Source of the DNA: Acinetobacter sp. C32I
GTDB taxonomy: Bacteria; Pseudomonadota; Gammaproteobacteria; Pseudomonadales; Moraxellaceae
NCBI RefSeq assembly: GCF_023702715.1
Contig: NZ_CP098480.1
Coordinates: 3,720,001-3,784,000, forward strand
Direction: 5' to 3'
Length of the DNA: 64,000 nucleotides
Shown: piece by piece, positions 1-8,521 of the stretch
Layout of the letters: each line of letters starts with the position of its first letter
Numbering within the stretch: the first letter of the stretch is position 1
Position numbers and translations under genes: made by a program
The notes under the pieces: model-generated
What the model saw: the letters and a program-made list of their open reading frames with translations, nothing else
The model's database searches: none
Told to the model about the DNA's origin: nothing

Positions 1-900
1 ATGCGTGCAATGGGCTTGCAAGAAAGTGAAGCGATTGAACATAAAATGGTCAGTCGTTCAATCGAAAACGCACAGCGTAAAGTTGAAGCACGTAACTTTG
101 ATATTCGTAAGAACTTATTGAAGTACGATGATGTAAACAACGAACAACGTAAGATCATTTATTCGCAACGTGATGAAGTCTTGGCTGAAAGCACACTTCA
201 AGACTATATTGAAGAAATGCATCAGGAAGTAGTGAAAGGTCTGATCGCAAACTTTATTCCACCAGAGTCGATTCATGACCAATGGGATATCGAAGGCTTG
301 GAAAATGCCTTACATAGCGATTTAGGTATCGAGCTTCCTGTACAGCAATGGTTAGATCAAGATCGTCGTTTGGATGAAGAAGGCCTAGTGGCTCGTATTT
401 CTGATGAAGTGATTAATCGCTACCGCCAACGTCGTGAGCAAATGGGGGATGATTCAGCAGCAATGTTGGAGCGTCACTTTATGTTGAATTCACTGGATCG
501 CCACTGGAAAGATCACTTGGCTGCGATGGATTATTTACGTCAAGGCATTCATTTACGTGGTTATGCGCAGAAGAATCCTGAGCAAGAATACAAGAAAGAA
601 GCCTTTAACTTGTTTGTGAATATGTTGGGTGTGATCAAGTCTGATGTGGTGACCGATTTATCTCGCGTTCATGTACCGACAGCAGAAGAGTTGGCAGAAC
701 TTGAAGCACAGCAACAACGTCAGGCAGAATCAATGCGTCTGTCTTTCGAACATGATGATGTGGATGGTTTAACAGGTGAAGTCACTGCTTCTGAAGAGAC
801 TGAAATGACTGCGAATACAGTCCCAGTACCAGAAAGTCGTAATGCACCTTGTCCATGTGGTTCAGGCTTAAAGTACAAGCAATGTCACGGAAAAATCTAA
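1..900 (+). CDS. secA: Protein translocase ATPase SecA, C-terminal part (cut by window edge)
   Basis: This is the last 299 residues of SecA, the cytosolic motor ATPase that pushes preproteins through SecYEG. The segment starts in the region following the second nucleotide-binding fold ([20 protein letters not shown]) and runs through the helical wing and scaffold domains ([40 protein letters not shown]). It ends in an acidic linker and the zinc-binding tail [13 protein letters not shown], which binds SecB and the ribosome. Full-length SecA is about 900 residues, so roughly two thirds lies to the left of the window. The ATG at position 1 is an internal methionine, not the true start. A strong terminator follows at once. 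Confidence 0.97.
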   Translation: MRAMGLQESEAIEHKMVSRSIENAQRKVEARNFDIRKNLLKYDDVNNEQRKIIYSQRDEVLAESTLQDYIEEMHQEVVKGLIANFIPPESIHDQWDIEGLENALHSDLGIELPVQQWLDQDRRLDEEGLVARISDEVINRYRQRREQMGDDSAAMLERHFMLNSLDRHWKDHLAAMDYLRQGIHLRGYAQKNPEQEYKKEAFNLFVNMLGVIKSDVVTDLSRVHVPTAEELAELEAQQQRQAESMRLSFEHDDVDGLTGEVTASEETEMTANTVPVPESRNAPCPCGSGLKYKQCHGKI

Positions 901-924
901 GTTTCGACTTGATTTAAGCTGAAA

Positions 925-957
925 TAAAAAAAGCAGAGCATTGGTCTCTGCTTTTTT
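925..957 (+). terminator. Rho-independent terminator after secA
   Basis: The 8-bp stem AAGCAGAG/CTCTGCTT (931-938 with 945-952) has a 6-nt loop and is followed by a T-run. It lies 30 nt after the secA stop codon. Confidence 0.9.
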
Positions 958-1047
958 ACGAGAATTTACTTGAGTCGAGGCACGCTTTGTAGTTTCATTA
1001 TTGGACTTACAGATCTTGATTGAGTTCGCATTAAAAGCGGGAAGACA

Positions 1048-1452
1048 ATGAAAAAACCATTACAACTTTTAATTTTGGCAACTGCGGCGGTATCAGGTTT
1101 TGCATTTGCAGACAATGCACCACAAACTACAACTGTGGATAAAGTATTAGCAGCAAAAGGCACCAATACAGCTGAAGCACAAGTTAAACGTGAAGTCACA
1201 ACTGTGATCAGTCCGCGTACTGGCATTCGCTATACTTTAGGTGATACAGGCAACCGCCCAATCGTATTGCAAACTGCAGCAATCGCGCCTGCAAACTCAG
1301 CAAATATTAACCGTATTGTGGCAGCAAACCCTGCACTATCAGCACAAAGCCAAGAGAAAGCCAAGATTGCTTTAATTGGTGAAACGGCTGTTCAGGCGGC
1401 CAATGCCGCGGCAGCGCAAACGGCAAGTACACAAACGGCAAAAGCCAATTAA
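1048..1452 (+). CDS. Small exported protein of unknown function
   Basis: This is a 134-residue protein whose family I do not recognise. Residues 1-21 form a classical Sec signal peptide (two Lys, a hydrophobic core, then GFAFA before the mature DNAPQ), so it is probably periplasmic. The mature part is short, has no cysteine, and ends in an Ala/Gln/Thr-rich low-complexity tail (about residues 105-134). The middle contains a PRTGIRYTLGDTGNRPI segment that looks folded. The start is supported by GGGAAG seven bases upstream. It is monocistronic between two terminators. Function is unknown. Confidence 0.75.
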   Translation: MKKPLQLLILATAAVSGFAFADNAPQTTTVDKVLAAKGTNTAEAQVKREVTTVISPRTGIRYTLGDTGNRPIVLQTAAIAPANSANINRIVAANPALSAQSQEKAKIALIGETAVQAANAAAAQTASTQTAKAN

Positions 1453-1470
1453 TTTCAATTGGTTCGAAAG

Positions 1471-1500
1471 AAAAAAGAGATGCAATTGCATCTCTTTTTT
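1471..1500. terminator. Bidirectional terminator between convergent genes
   Basis: This is a perfect 30-nt palindrome with A-run, GAGATGC stem and T-run. It serves the small exported protein on the plus strand and the lpxO-like gene on the minus strand. Confidence 0.92.
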
Positions 1501-1515
1501 TATGCAAGAATTTTA

Positions 1516-2421
1516 TTATAAAAAGCTTGGGAGCAAAATCAGGCCAATCAGGATGGCAAATAGCAACCACTTAGATACATAGTAGAGTGGGCGATTACGC
1601 TCTTTTAAACCGCGGCCATAGTGATGCACGGCATAACCATATTTAAAAATACGGTTAATAAAGCCAGTTTTGTCTTGGTCATCATTGGGTGAACTTGCCG
1701 CAGACATGACATTACGACCAAACCAGTGATTAAACTTTTGTGCCCAACCCCATTTCATCGGGCGTTCGATGTCACAGAATAAGATAATACGGGTTTCATC
1801 AGTTTTGTTTTCAGCCCAATGCACAAAGGTTTCATCAAATACGGTAGCTTCACCATCTCTCCAGCTATAACGCTCTTGATCGACTTCGATAAAGCAATCA
1901 TCACTATTTGGTGTGACTAAGCCTAGGTGATAGCGTACCGAACCTGCATAGGGATCACGGTGTTTCCCTAAGTAGCTGCCAGAAGGCAATTCGGTAAACA
2001 TGGCGGCTTTGACGGATGGAATACTTTCCAGTAGCGCCACTGTTTTTGGACAGAGTTGATGTGCAGATGGATGACTATCTTGATACCATTTCAGATAAAA
2101 GCGTTTCCAGCCTCGTTTAAAGAAGGTATTAAAGCCTGCATCATTGTTTTTTTCAGAAGCTTTAATTTGATTTTGCAGCTGAATCGCTTCTTCACGAATC
2201 ACTTGCCAGTTATCCTGTAATGGTTTCAGTTCTGGGAACTGCGCCACATCGAAGAAAGCCTGGTTCGGCAACTTGGAAAAGCCCGTCATAAACATGTTGA
2301 TCGGTGCTAAAAATGTTGAATGGTCAAATAATTGTCGAGATGCTTTTAAGCGCTCTTTACCTCGTAAATAGGTATACAAAAAGCTGACTAAAAATACGGC
2401 AACGATAATCACTGCGTACAT
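1516..2421 (-). CDS. lpxO: LpxO-like aspartyl/asparaginyl beta-hydroxylase family protein
   Basis: This 301-residue Fe(II)/2-oxoglutarate dioxygenase of the Asp/Asn beta-hydroxylase fold resembles LpxO, which 2-hydroxylates a lipid A acyl chain. An N-terminal membrane helix (residues 1-17) and a C-terminal hydrophobic helix (about 283-299) anchor it in the inner membrane, as expected for LpxO. Candidate iron ligands are His154 and Asp156 in HRDP and His201 in DETFVHW; Arg211 (ETRIILF) fits the 2-oxoglutarate anchor. The lipid A substrate is inferred from family resemblance and topology, not shown by the sequence. It is monocistronic. Confidence 0.8.
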   Translation of the reverse strand: MYAVIIVAVFLVSFLYTYLRGKERLKASRQLFDHSTFLAPINMFMTGFSKLPNQAFFDVAQFPELKPLQDNWQVIREEAIQLQNQIKASEKNNDAGFNTFFKRGWKRFYLKWYQDSHPSAHQLCPKTVALLESIPSVKAAMFTELPSGSYLGKHRDPYAGSVRYHLGLVTPNSDDCFIEVDQERYSWRDGEATVFDETFVHWAENKTDETRIILFCDIERPMKWGWAQKFNHWFGRNVMSAASSPNDDQDKTGFINRIFKYGYAVHHYGRGLKERNRPLYYVSKWLLFAILIGLILLPSFL

Positions 2422-2531
2422 AACACAATCGTCTAAAAAAAATGAAGGCGGTTATTTTAGCACAAAAAATATTTGGAAGAATGCAGCCCTAAGCGCAACT
2501 TTATAAGATAAAACTATGCAATTGAATGGTA

Positions 2532-2574
2532 TTTCAGATGATCTGAGCGCGTATTTTTCACAGATCATCTGAAA
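2532..2574 (-). terminator. Hairpin downstream of the MHS transporter gene
   Basis: This is a perfect 14-bp inverted repeat (2532-2545 with 2561-2574, TTTCAGATGATCTG) with a 15-nt loop, 9 nt past the transporter stop codon. It has no clear U-run, so it could be an mRNA-stabilising hairpin rather than an intrinsic terminator. Confidence 0.6.
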
Positions 2575-2582
2575 AATAATGA

Positions 2583-3893
2583 TTAAATTTGGTTATTTAC
2601 ATCATCATGCTTGGTTTCACGAATCATTAAAAATGCAATTAACGATAAAATTGAAGCCACACTGAGGTACAGACCAACTGCGCCAAGGCCATAACTTTCT
2701 GCCAACTTGGTTGCGATATACGGTGCAAAGGATGCGCCGAAAATACCTGCCAAGTTAAAAGTTAAAGCTGATCCTGTATAGCGAACCGAAGTTGGAAAGA
2801 TTTCTGACAACACAGTACCGATTGGACCATAGGTTAAACCCATAATGGCAAGACCAATACATAAGAACAAGAACACCAGAATTGGGCTACCTGAACCTAA
2901 TAGCGGAGCGAAACACAATCCGAACAGAGCGGAAAGAATACACACGGCAACAGAGGTATTTTTACGCCCAAACTTCTCTGCCAAAATCGCTGACAGTGGA
3001 ATAAAGGCTGCAAAACAGAGGGTTGCTACCAGTTGCAATACAAGGAATTCTCCACGTGCATAGCCGAGCTTGGTGGTGCCCCAGTTCAAGGCAAATACGG
3101 TGGTGAGATAAAACACCACAAAAGTACAGATCGCGGCAATAGTACCAAGTACTAACATCGGGAAATGTTTGGTCATTACTTCTTTGAAAGGAACATTCAC
3201 TTCTTTCTGTTTATTCAGAACTTTTTGGAAAGCGGGTGTTTCATGTAACTTTAAACGAATGTATAAACCAACTAAAACCAATACCGCACTGGCAATAAAT
3301 GGAATACGCCAGCCCCATGCCATAAAGGCTTGTTCAGACATAAAGGCATTGAGTAGCAGGAAGGAACCTGTTGCAAGGATAAAACCGATCGGTGCGCCAA
3401 GTTGAGGGAACATACCATACCAAGCGCGTTTGCCCTCTGGTGCGTTCTCAGTGGCAAGCAGTACCGCACCACTCCATTCACCACCTAAGCCTAAACCTTG
3501 GCCTAAACGGCATAAGGCGAGCAATAGAGGCGCAGCAAGGCCAATTTGTGCATAGGTTGGTAGTAGACCGATACAGACCGTTGAAATCCCCATGGTCAGT
3601 AAGGCTGCAACCAAGGTGGCCTTTCGTCCGATTCGGTCACCGAGATGTCCAAAAATTGCAGCACCGATCGGGCGGGCAATAAAAGCAATCGCAAAGGTCG
3701 CAAGTGACTTGAGCACTGCAGCACCATCGCTACTTTCAGGGAAAAATAAGTGTGGAAAAATGAGTACTGCTGCTGTGGCGTAGATATAAAAGTCGAAAAA
3801 CTCAATTGTCGTACCGACAAGGCTGGCAAATAATACCCGTACTTTTGAATTGCTGGCCACTTCTGGGGTGGCAGTCGTAGTGCTTGACGACAT
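2583..3893 (-). CDS. MFS transporter, metabolite:H+ symporter (MHS) family
   Basis: This 436-residue inner-membrane transporter has twelve predicted hydrophobic segments. It belongs to the MHS branch (ShiA, KgtP, ProP relatives): it has the loop 2-3 signature GHLGDRIGRKATL near residue 83, the GLGLGGEWSGAVLLATENAP motif near residue 134, and GWRIPFIASAVLVLVGLYIR before the central loop. Such proteins import organic acids or zwitterions with protons. The substrate cannot be deduced here and no catabolic genes are adjacent. The ATG is the first of the frame; GGTCTTGTATGTC precedes and overlaps the start, so the ribosome binding site is weak. Confidence 0.88.
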   Translation of the reverse strand: MSSSTTTATPEVASNSKVRVLFASLVGTTIEFFDFYIYATAAVLIFPHLFFPESSDGAAVLKSLATFAIAFIARPIGAAIFGHLGDRIGRKATLVAALLTMGISTVCIGLLPTYAQIGLAAPLLLALCRLGQGLGLGGEWSGAVLLATENAPEGKRAWYGMFPQLGAPIGFILATGSFLLLNAFMSEQAFMAWGWRIPFIASAVLVLVGLYIRLKLHETPAFQKVLNKQKEVNVPFKEVMTKHFPMLVLGTIAAICTFVVFYLTTVFALNWGTTKLGYARGEFLVLQLVATLCFAAFIPLSAILAEKFGRKNTSVAVCILSALFGLCFAPLLGSGSPILVFLFLCIGLAIMGLTYGPIGTVLSEIFPTSVRYTGSALTFNLAGIFGASFAPYIATKLAESYGLGAVGLYLSVASILSLIAFLMIRETKHDDVNNQI

Positions 3894-3998
3894 ACAAGAC
3901 CTTCATGTTATTCATTCAAGAAACAGAATAGCGGTTGTCTTGAAAAATTCCTTTTGAATGTGCAGTTTTACTTCGAAAACTTAATGCTATATATGGAC

Positions 3999-4640
3999 TT
4001 ATAATACATAACAGTAGATTGCCAAAAAGTGTAATCCTGCGCCTAATAGCACAAAAACATGCCAAATTGCGTGGGTATATCTTACCTTTTTTAAGGCATA
4101 AAACAATGTGCCGATGGTATAAGCCAAACCACCTGCAATCAGCAGTTGCACTGCTTCTTTAGACAGATAACGTTGCATATCATCCATCACCAAAACAGCC
4201 AGCCAACCCATGATTAAATAGGCGGCTAAAGAAATTTTTTGGAAGCGATGAATGAATACCAGTTTGAACAAAGTACCGATCAGGGCAATGGCCCATAAGG
4301 CGATCAGTAAGTAATGTGCCTTGGCAGTTGGAATGGCAATACTGAGAAACGGGGTATAAGTGCCTGCAATCAGATAGTAAATCGCGGTATGATCCAGTTT
4401 TTTATACCAATAGCGTTTACGTTCATCTTGGGCAAAGTGATACAGCATGGAACTACTGAGCAACAGTACCAAGCTAAAGCCATAGACCCATAAACTGATC
4501 CATTGTCCTAAAGGCAGGCCATAGCCTTTGATGATCAAAAAGATTGAGGCAATTAAAGCCAGTACTGCGCCAGCCCCATGACTATAGGCATTAATCAGTT
4601 CTTCTTTGGGGTCATAGTCCAGCAATGTGTTTGTGTTCAT
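3999..4640 (-). CDS. Hemolysin III family membrane protein (PAQR superfamily)
   Basis: This integral membrane protein has about seven hydrophobic helices. The family pattern is clear: an N-terminal EELINAYSHGAGA, a SSMLYHF motif after helix 3, DHTAIYYLIAGTYTPF in the middle and HAIWHVFVLLGAGLHFLAIYCYV at the end. The conserved His and Asp residues are those that bind metal in PAQR proteins. Family members are called hemolysin III or YqfA; the cellular role is not established. I chose MNTNTLLD as the start. An in-frame ATG six codons upstream (4658) is also possible, since neither has a clear ribosome binding site. Confidence 0.85.
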   Translation of the reverse strand: MNTNTLLDYDPKEELINAYSHGAGAVLALIASIFLIIKGYGLPLGQWISLWVYGFSLVLLLSSSMLYHFAQDERKRYWYKKLDHTAIYYLIAGTYTPFLSIAIPTAKAHYLLIALWAIALIGTLFKLVFIHRFQKISLAAYLIMGWLAVLVMDDMQRYLSKEAVQLLIAGGLAYTIGTLFYALKKVRYTHAIWHVFVLLGAGLHFLAIYCYVL

Positions 4641-4741
4641 CAAGCGATCTGGTTGCATAAAAATACAACTGTATCGTAATGCAATTTCCCTTTTAAAGTA
4701 AGACGCTTTAAAATTTAGTTTCTATTTGTCAGGTTTTCATT

Positions 4742-5959
4742 ATGTTTGCGCCGAATTTTTCTTTTGAACAAGAACAGCAGTTTTTCTTGGATATCCAGCA
4801 ATCTATTGAAAATAAAAGCTTTGATCGCCTGATTTTGAGTCAGTACAAAGGCGAAATGGCGCAACTAGAAAAGATGACATTTCGTGTGATTGAACTACAG
4901 GGACAGGCAAACTTGTCTTGCTTATATCATCACACCACACAAGACATCACTAAAAACTATAGTATTGCCGAAGGTTTGGAAAAAATTGCTGAGTTATTGA
5001 GCCTGTCTAAGCAAGCTAATCTCTTTAGTACTGAGCAAGACGTTCAACTGAAGAAAAATAAAAAGAAAGCCATGTTGAACACTCAGAAGAAACAGGCATC
5101 TACCGACAAAGTAGGGCAACAGCAGCACGATCGTGAAAAGCAGCGTTATGTACAACAGCAAAGTCCATTTTTAAGGCATCTTGGCATTACCGATGAAAAA
5201 GGACAAATCGTTCCAAGCATGGCGCGTAAGTGGAAACAGATTAATAAATTTATTGAAATCTTTTCGCATGCTTATGAACAGATTGACGCTTCACAGCAAG
5301 AATTGAATATTGTCGATTTTGGTTCAGGTAAGGGCTATTTAACTTTTGCCTTATATGACTATTTGCAGGCGCAGCAGAAAACACCGTTAATTACGGGGGT
5401 TGAACTGCGTTCGAATCTGGTTGAGTTTTGCCAGAATGTGGCTGATCAAACGGGTTTTAGCCATCTGGATTTCTTTGAAGGGGATGTGCGTAGCTATCAG
5501 CCAGAAAAGTTAGATGTGATGATTGCATTGCATGCCTGTGATATCGCCACTGACTTTGCCATTCATACTGGTATTCGTCTGAATGCATCCATGATTATGT
5601 GTGCACCGTGTTGCCATAAGGAACTTCGCCCACAGCTACAAAGTCCAGCGGTGTTACAGCCGATGTTGCAATTCGGCATTCATGCAGGACAACAGGCTGA
5701 AATGCTCACTGATACCTTGCGAGCTTTATTGCTGAAAGCCTATGGTTATGAAACCAAAGTGTTTGAGTTTGTGTCTTTGGAGCATACCAGTAAGAATAAA
5801 ATGATCTTGGCGACGAAACGAAAGGATATTCAGCAACCTGATGCAAAAATTATGCAGCAGATTCAAGCGTTAAAAGCCATGTATGGCATTGAAAAACAGA
5901 GTCTGGAATTGTTATTACAAGATCAGATGCCAGTTGAGAATATTGGCTGTAAGTGTTAA
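4742..5959 (+). CDS. SAM-dependent class I methyltransferase
   Basis: This 405-residue protein has a Rossmann methyltransferase domain in its C-terminal two thirds. Motif I is IVDFGSGKGYLTFAL (about residue 195), followed by GVELRSNLVEFC (motif II acidic residue), EGDVRSYQ and MIALHACDIATD. A CAPCCHKEL motif near residue 291 is typical of the Methyltransf_32-type family, whose members act on RNA or protein. The N-terminal 110 residues look like a separate domain followed by a Lys-rich linker (KKNKKKA), consistent with nucleic-acid binding. The substrate is unknown. The gene is divergent from the hemolysin III gene. Confidence 0.8.
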   Translation: MFAPNFSFEQEQQFFLDIQQSIENKSFDRLILSQYKGEMAQLEKMTFRVIELQGQANLSCLYHHTTQDITKNYSIAEGLEKIAELLSLSKQANLFSTEQDVQLKKNKKKAMLNTQKKQASTDKVGQQQHDREKQRYVQQQSPFLRHLGITDEKGQIVPSMARKWKQINKFIEIFSHAYEQIDASQQELNIVDFGSGKGYLTFALYDYLQAQQKTPLITGVELRSNLVEFCQNVADQTGFSHLDFFEGDVRSYQPEKLDVMIALHACDIATDFAIHTGIRLNASMIMCAPCCHKELRPQLQSPAVLQPMLQFGIHAGQQAEMLTDTLRALLLKAYGYETKVFEFVSLEHTSKNKMILATKRKDIQQPDAKIMQQIQALKAMYGIEKQSLELLLQDQMPVENIGCKC

Positions 5960-5990
5960 TCGCATTAAAAAAATGCGAGATGAATCTGAT

Positions 5991-6016
5991 GATATCAATC
6001 TAAGACGGTTGATATC
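5991..6016. repeat. Short inverted repeat before the exported 210-residue protein gene
   Basis: GATATCAA (5991-5998) and TTGATATC (6009-6016) form a perfect 8-bp dyad with a 10-bp spacer, 60 bp upstream of the next start codon. It could be a terminator stem for the methyltransferase gene or an operator; there is no T-run. Confidence 0.4.
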
Positions 6017-6076
6017 GTCCCTTGCAATATTGGGTTGTAAATAAAAAATGGAATAACAACAAGTAGAGTCATTCAA

Positions 6077-6709
6077 ATGATGAAAAACAAAATTTATCTC
6101 GCTGTTTTGCTTTTGGGCTTTTCCAATTTAAGTGAAGCAAAAGAATTTGAGAGCCCACTTAATCAGAAGGGCGTCGCCAGTTTTAATCCTTCAACGCAAG
6201 CCAGAGTCCGTTTGTATGGCCAAAATGGCCAGCAAATATATATGCAGCATACTTTTGATTGTAAAAGTAGAAAACAAGGGATACGTGAAAATTTAAGTGG
6301 CTACGGGGCATGGAATGCTTTCAAAACCTTTACCCGAATCAATATGAATTATTCGATTGGTATGCCACGAACAACTGTACAAAAGGACATTGAGCAGAAT
6401 TTTAATACCTATCAGATGGTGACCTATAAGGAATATGTGGTAACTGCCAATCAACCAATCAATCTGCATGGATTTGTAGTCGGTACAGAGCAGACTACGG
6501 GCAAAGCCAAAGTGGTCGATGGATGTGAAAATACGGAAGCTTCATTTAAACCACAAGCAGGCCGAGAGTATGAAATATTGGGAGAGTATGAAAACCAGCA
6601 ATGCCAATTTAAGGTCTATGACTTAGAATCGAGACAACTGGTTTCTGTCTCAGAGCAAGCCTATATCTGCCCAAAAGATAAGTGGAAGTTTTGGGGGAAA
6701 GGTGAGTAA
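6077..6709 (+). CDS. Exported protein of unknown function
   Basis: This is a 210-residue protein whose family I do not recognise. The first 21 residues are a Sec signal peptide (KNKIYLAVLLLGF, then SNLSEAKEF with cleavage probably after SEA). The mature part looks like a beta-rich periplasmic or surface protein with four cysteines (FDCKS, VDGCEN, QQCQF, YICPK), enough for two disulfides. It includes phrases such as ARVRLYGQNGQQIYMQ and REYEILGEYE. It is monocistronic and ends at a bidirectional hairpin. A second ATG lies directly after the first, so the start could be one codon later. Confidence 0.7.
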   Translation: MMKNKIYLAVLLLGFSNLSEAKEFESPLNQKGVASFNPSTQARVRLYGQNGQQIYMQHTFDCKSRKQGIRENLSGYGAWNAFKTFTRINMNYSIGMPRTTVQKDIEQNFNTYQMVTYKEYVVTANQPINLHGFVVGTEQTTGKAKVVDGCENTEASFKPQAGREYEILGEYENQQCQFKVYDLESRQLVSVSEQAYICPKDKWKFWGKGE

Positions 6710-6739
6710 TGATGAGGGTTTTAATTTTGGAAAGCAGAT

Positions 6740-6767
6740 GACAAACTTCGAGTATGAGAAGTTTGTC
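6740..6767. terminator. Bidirectional hairpin between convergent genes
   Basis: The perfect 10-bp stem GACAAACTTC/GAAGTTTGTC has an 8-nt loop and separates the 210-residue protein gene from the small membrane protein gene. Confidence 0.65.
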
Positions 6768-6782
6768 AGGATCTAAAACCAG

Positions 6783-7010
6783 TTAATGCTGTTCAATTGA
6801 GACTTCGGAAGCGGCGGCTGGTTGGGTATGTTGCTGTTCCTGTTGTTGTGCTTTACGTTGTGCGCCTGGCATATAATCCGGTTCTTGGGTCATGGCCAAA
6901 TAGAAAAAGCTTAAAAAGATGGTACTCAGTACACCAACAATGATGACAAATTTCCATCCCAACACGGTTTCTTCATTTGAATCTTTTTTTGGGGATGGTT
7001 GATTATTCAT
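6783..7010 (-). CDS. Small single-helix membrane protein, paralogue A
   Basis: This 75-residue protein has a polar N-terminus, one transmembrane helix (about residues 19-42, KFVIIVGVLSTIFLSFFYLAM) and the motif EPDYMP just after it. A Gln/Ala-rich tail ends in His. The start MNNQPSP is preceded by TTGGAA at good spacing, so the upstream in-frame ATG (7031) is rejected. A paralogue with the same helix and EPDYMP motif lies on the other side of the patatin gene (8131-8355). Function is unknown. The likely topology is N-in with the tail outside, but this is only inferred. Confidence 0.7.
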   Translation of the reverse strand: MNNQPSPKKDSNEETVLGWKFVIIVGVLSTIFLSFFYLAMTQEPDYMPGAQRKAQQQEQQHTQPAAASEVSIEQH

Positions 7011-7110
7011 AATAAATTCCAAAAATAACAAAAAACAAAACTAGATTCTGCGCCTTTTGAGGCTGATTTGCCAAGTAAAAATATGGAATTGAGGATAAGA
7101 GATGAGCTCA

Positions 7111-7185
7111 TACTTTAGATAGCGAAGCGTATTACCAAGCCTGCTGCCATGGTTGAGTTTAAAAAACGCTTCGCTATCCAAAGTA
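7111..7185. repeat. 20-bp inverted repeat with 35-nt loop
   Basis: Arms 7111-7130 and 7166-7185 are 20 bp each with one mismatch (core GATAGCGAAGCGT). The repeat sits between the patatin gene and paralogue A. It could be a long terminator or processing hairpin, or the remnant of a miniature repeat element; no target-site duplication is obvious. Confidence 0.6.
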
Positions 7186-7209
7186 GAATTGAAATTGATT
7201 GGATTAGGA

Positions 7210-8064
7210 TTAAAGCCTATTCCAGTCCTCAATTGCCTTTAAACCTGTTTCTATACCTACATCATAACTATAACGGATTTTGGCTTTATTCTTTGAAAGT
7301 CGACCTGCCATATTTTTTAAATCAGGTGGGCAAACTTCCAGAATTTTCTGGCCAGAGGTTGAGCGGGTAAATTCGACAGCATCGTTATAACGTTGAGTCC
7401 GCGTTAATAAACTTTGCGCAAAACCACGTTGCTGCTTAAACAGGTATTTGGCAAGCAATCGATCACCTTTACTGCTGGCCTTATAATAATTTTTTGGACG
7501 AGTTCTGAGTACCATCAATTTAGACACATCATGCTGTTGTGCTGCCCAATGAACGGGGAGGGCATCAGCAACACCGCCATCAAAATAAGGTTCACCAAAG
7601 ACTTCAACGGCTTGACGCGTTAAGACAGGAATTGAACTCGATGCTCTTAAACCTTCTAAGATATTGTCTTTTGAAGCTTTGATATAAGTGGCCTCACCTG
7701 AAATGGCATGGGTCAATACCATATAAAATTCAGGATGATTAGCAAATAGATGAGCTTGATTGAGCGGATGCTCTTGTTCTACCACATCCCACATCCATTT
7801 TAAGTCCAGCAAGTCACCACCTTTGAAAAAGCGACCATATTGGATAAATTCAGTGCGGAGCGAATGATCTAAATAGATTTGTAGGGTACGACCTTGTTGT
7901 GCTGCAAGGTAATTGGCGACATTGGTTGAACCAGAAGAGACACCAACGCAGAGATCAAAGGGATTAAATTGTTGCTGTAAAAATGCATCTAAGACACCGC
8001 TGGTGAATGCACCGCGCATTCCACCGCCTTCAACGACCAGTGCCTGACGATTTTGTTGAAGCAT
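7210..8064 (-). CDS. Patatin-like phospholipase family protein
   Basis: This 284-residue serine hydrolase has the patatin fold, of the bacterial YjjU/RssA type. The oxyanion loop is GGGMRG at residues 13-18. The nucleophile is Ser43 in GVSSG, and the second member of the Ser-Asp dyad is in DGGVADALP (about residue 165). It has no signal peptide, so it is probably cytosolic, acting on lipid acyl esters at the membrane face. It is flanked on both sides, on the same strand, by two small paralogous membrane proteins, with gaps of 66-200 bp. I cannot tell whether the three genes are co-transcribed. Confidence 0.88.
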   Translation of the reverse strand: MLQQNRQALVVEGGGMRGAFTSGVLDAFLQQQFNPFDLCVGVSSGSTNVANYLAAQQGRTLQIYLDHSLRTEFIQYGRFFKGGDLLDLKWMWDVVEQEHPLNQAHLFANHPEFYMVLTHAISGEATYIKASKDNILEGLRASSSIPVLTRQAVEVFGEPYFDGGVADALPVHWAAQQHDVSKLMVLRTRPKNYYKASSKGDRLLAKYLFKQQRGFAQSLLTRTQRYNDAVEFTRSTSGQKILEVCPPDLKNMAGRLSKNKAKIRYSYDVGIETGLKAIEDWNRL

Positions 8065-8130
8065 TGAAAATCTCGAATATCATGATAAACCCATGTTTTA
8101 CACAGATTTATCATATTCGGCAATAACACT

Positions 8131-8355
8131 TTAGTGATTGTGTTGATGTGCTTCCGTTGCCCCTGTTTCTGTTGTCACTGATGATTGTGACATTTCAGCA
8201 GGAGTTGCCGCCTTCTTCTGGTTCATTGGCATATAATCTGGTTCATTATTAATAGCCAAGTAGAAAATCACCATAAACAGTACGCTGAGAATTGTGGTGA
8301 TAATTAATGCTTTCCAGCCCCAAGGCGAAGTTTCTGGGCAGAGTTTTTCAGACAT
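8131..8355 (-). CDS. Small single-helix membrane protein, paralogue B
   Basis: This 74-residue protein is homologous to the one at 6783-7010. Both have GWK before a hydrophobic helix (ALIITTILSVLFMVIFYLA here), then EPDYMP and a Lys-Lys or Arg-Lys pair. The tail is Thr/Ala-rich and ends in AHQHNH, a possible weak metal-binding end. The start MSEKLCPE has GGAAATTTCTT upstream; a longer frame from 8424 lacks this and is rejected. Function is unknown. Confidence 0.7.
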   Translation of the reverse strand: MSEKLCPETSPWGWKALIITTILSVLFMVIFYLAINNEPDYMPMNQKKAATPAEMSQSSVTTETGATEAHQHNH

Positions 8356-8460
8356 AAGAAATTTCCAAATGATGCAAAAAAATAAAGCAGAATTACTAAA
8401 GTTATAGCATAAATTGTGATGCATTACTCAGATGTTTTGCTGTGATTTTGTCGAGCGCAT

Positions 8461-8498
8461 AAAAAAGCCCGTACAGACAAGGAGTTCCATACGGGCCT
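8461..8498 (-). terminator. Terminator of the beta-oxidation operon
   Basis: The stem GCCCGTA/TACGGGC (8467-8473 with 8490-8496) is followed on the minus strand by a run of T. It lies about 24 nt after the stop codon of the hydratase/dehydrogenase gene. Confidence 0.88.
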
Positions 8499-8521
8499 TA
8501 ATTGGCTTGGCTAAATCAAGA

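Noticed and set aside
7041..7232. 63-codon frame over the inverted repeat
   Set aside because: It lies mainly on the palindrome and overlaps the patatin gene; no ribosome binding site.
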